Assembly (NCBI RefSeq): GCF_963966145.1
Contig: NC_091046.1
Span: 34,782,001-34,846,000, forward strand
DNA: 64,000 nt
Origin: Tenebrio molitor
Taxonomy: Eukaryota; Arthropoda; Insecta; Coleoptera; Tenebrionidae
Direction: 5' to 3'
Shown: positions 63,618 through 64,000 of the stretch, piece after piece
Layout of the letters: each line of letters starts with the position of its first letter
Numbering within the stretch: the stretch's first letter is position 1
Program-made: the position numbers and the translations under genes
The notes under the pieces: generated by a model
The model's input: only the letters and a program-made list of their open reading frames with translations
Told to the model about the DNA's origin: nothing
Databases searched by the model: none

Positions 63618-64000
63618 CAGGGTGTTAGTAAATGGTAGGGAATACATTTCAGGGTGAACTCCTTACGAAAAATGTGGCTTAAAACCTAAATAAAGTTTTT
63701 CGTTAAAATGAGTAGTTTTCTCAAAAAATAAAATGTAGTCCACTGTTGGAGAATTTCTCTGATTAGTTCATTTGTCTGCCTAAAATAGCATTAGTTTTGA
63801 ATTTTGACATATGTTAAAAAATTCAACTTTCCACGTTTAAATTTTTTCTTTAAACCATTATTAAATCGTAGTATTTCCAAAAAAAGATACGGATATGCCA
63901 GAATACGTTTATTTTTGTTTTTTTCTTTTTTTGAGAAAACTACTCATTTTAACGAAAAACTGTATTTAGGTTTTAAGCCACATTTTTCGTAAGGAGTTCA
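63618..64000. mobile_element. Large TIR element, cut by the window edge
   Basis: It starts cagggtgttagtaaatggta after TA. From 63650 the sequence gaactccttacgaaaaatgt ... aatgagtagttttctcaaa is mirrored from 63910 to 64000. About 40 more bases would be needed to reach the right terminus. TIR arms exceed 100 bp. Confidence 0.8.

Overview
The window is eukaryotic and almost certainly from an insect. It is AT-rich and intron-dominated, with long non-coding stretches packed with DNA transposons, mariner relics and arthropod-type non-LTR, Copia and BEL/Pao retrotransposons. The protein families and the repeat style fit a beetle best, but the order is an inference. Nothing bacterial or viral is present.

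One host gene spans most of the window on the minus strand. Four exons (57437-57320, 18249-17955, 15768-15555, 852-419) have good splice sites and compatible reading phases. Joined, they give about 353 residues of a presynaptic active-zone scaffold of the Fife/RIM/Piccolo group. These comprise a short N-terminal segment, an eight-cysteine FYVE-like zinc finger and a Ser/Pro/Arg-rich linker with repeated RRxS-type sites. The PDZ and C2 domains expected for the family would lie beyond the left edge. The first and second exons are separated by about 39 kb of apparent intron.

Layout, left to right: exon (419-852); intron with a degraded RLE-type non-LTR fragment (about 1.86-3.36 kb), MITEs (short non-autonomous inverted-repeat elements), a 1-kb TIR element and a mariner relic with a tandem duplication (5.6-6.7 kb); more MITEs (7.8-11.1 kb); a doubtful small gene (11.2-11.8 kb); a mariner-like element carrying two nested insertions (12.86-14.79 kb); two exons (15.6 and 18.0 kb) with MITEs and a fold-back repeat between them. 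A lesioned Copia element (18.49-22.80 kb) follows just upstream of the zinc-finger exon. The giant intron then holds an RTE-type relic, dozens of palindromic or TIR elements, a 590-bp inverted duplication, an apparently intact BEL/Pao element with matching LTRs and a 5-bp target duplication (41.3-47.6 kb), a dimeric tRNA-derived SINE (49.57-50.02 kb) and several mariner relics. The leftmost coding exon of the gene recognised here is at 57.3 kb. Beyond it is more repeat-rich sequence, and the window ends inside a large TIR element.

No cooperating gene cluster or clearly new system is evident. The items most worth a second look are the young BEL insertion, the Copia copy with a nearly missing 5' LTR, the dimeric SINE with perfect target duplication, TIR elements carrying a shared short N-terminal peptide, a repeat family that disperses RFX X-box-like sites, and the density of hairpin-forming insertions inside one synaptic gene's primary transcript.
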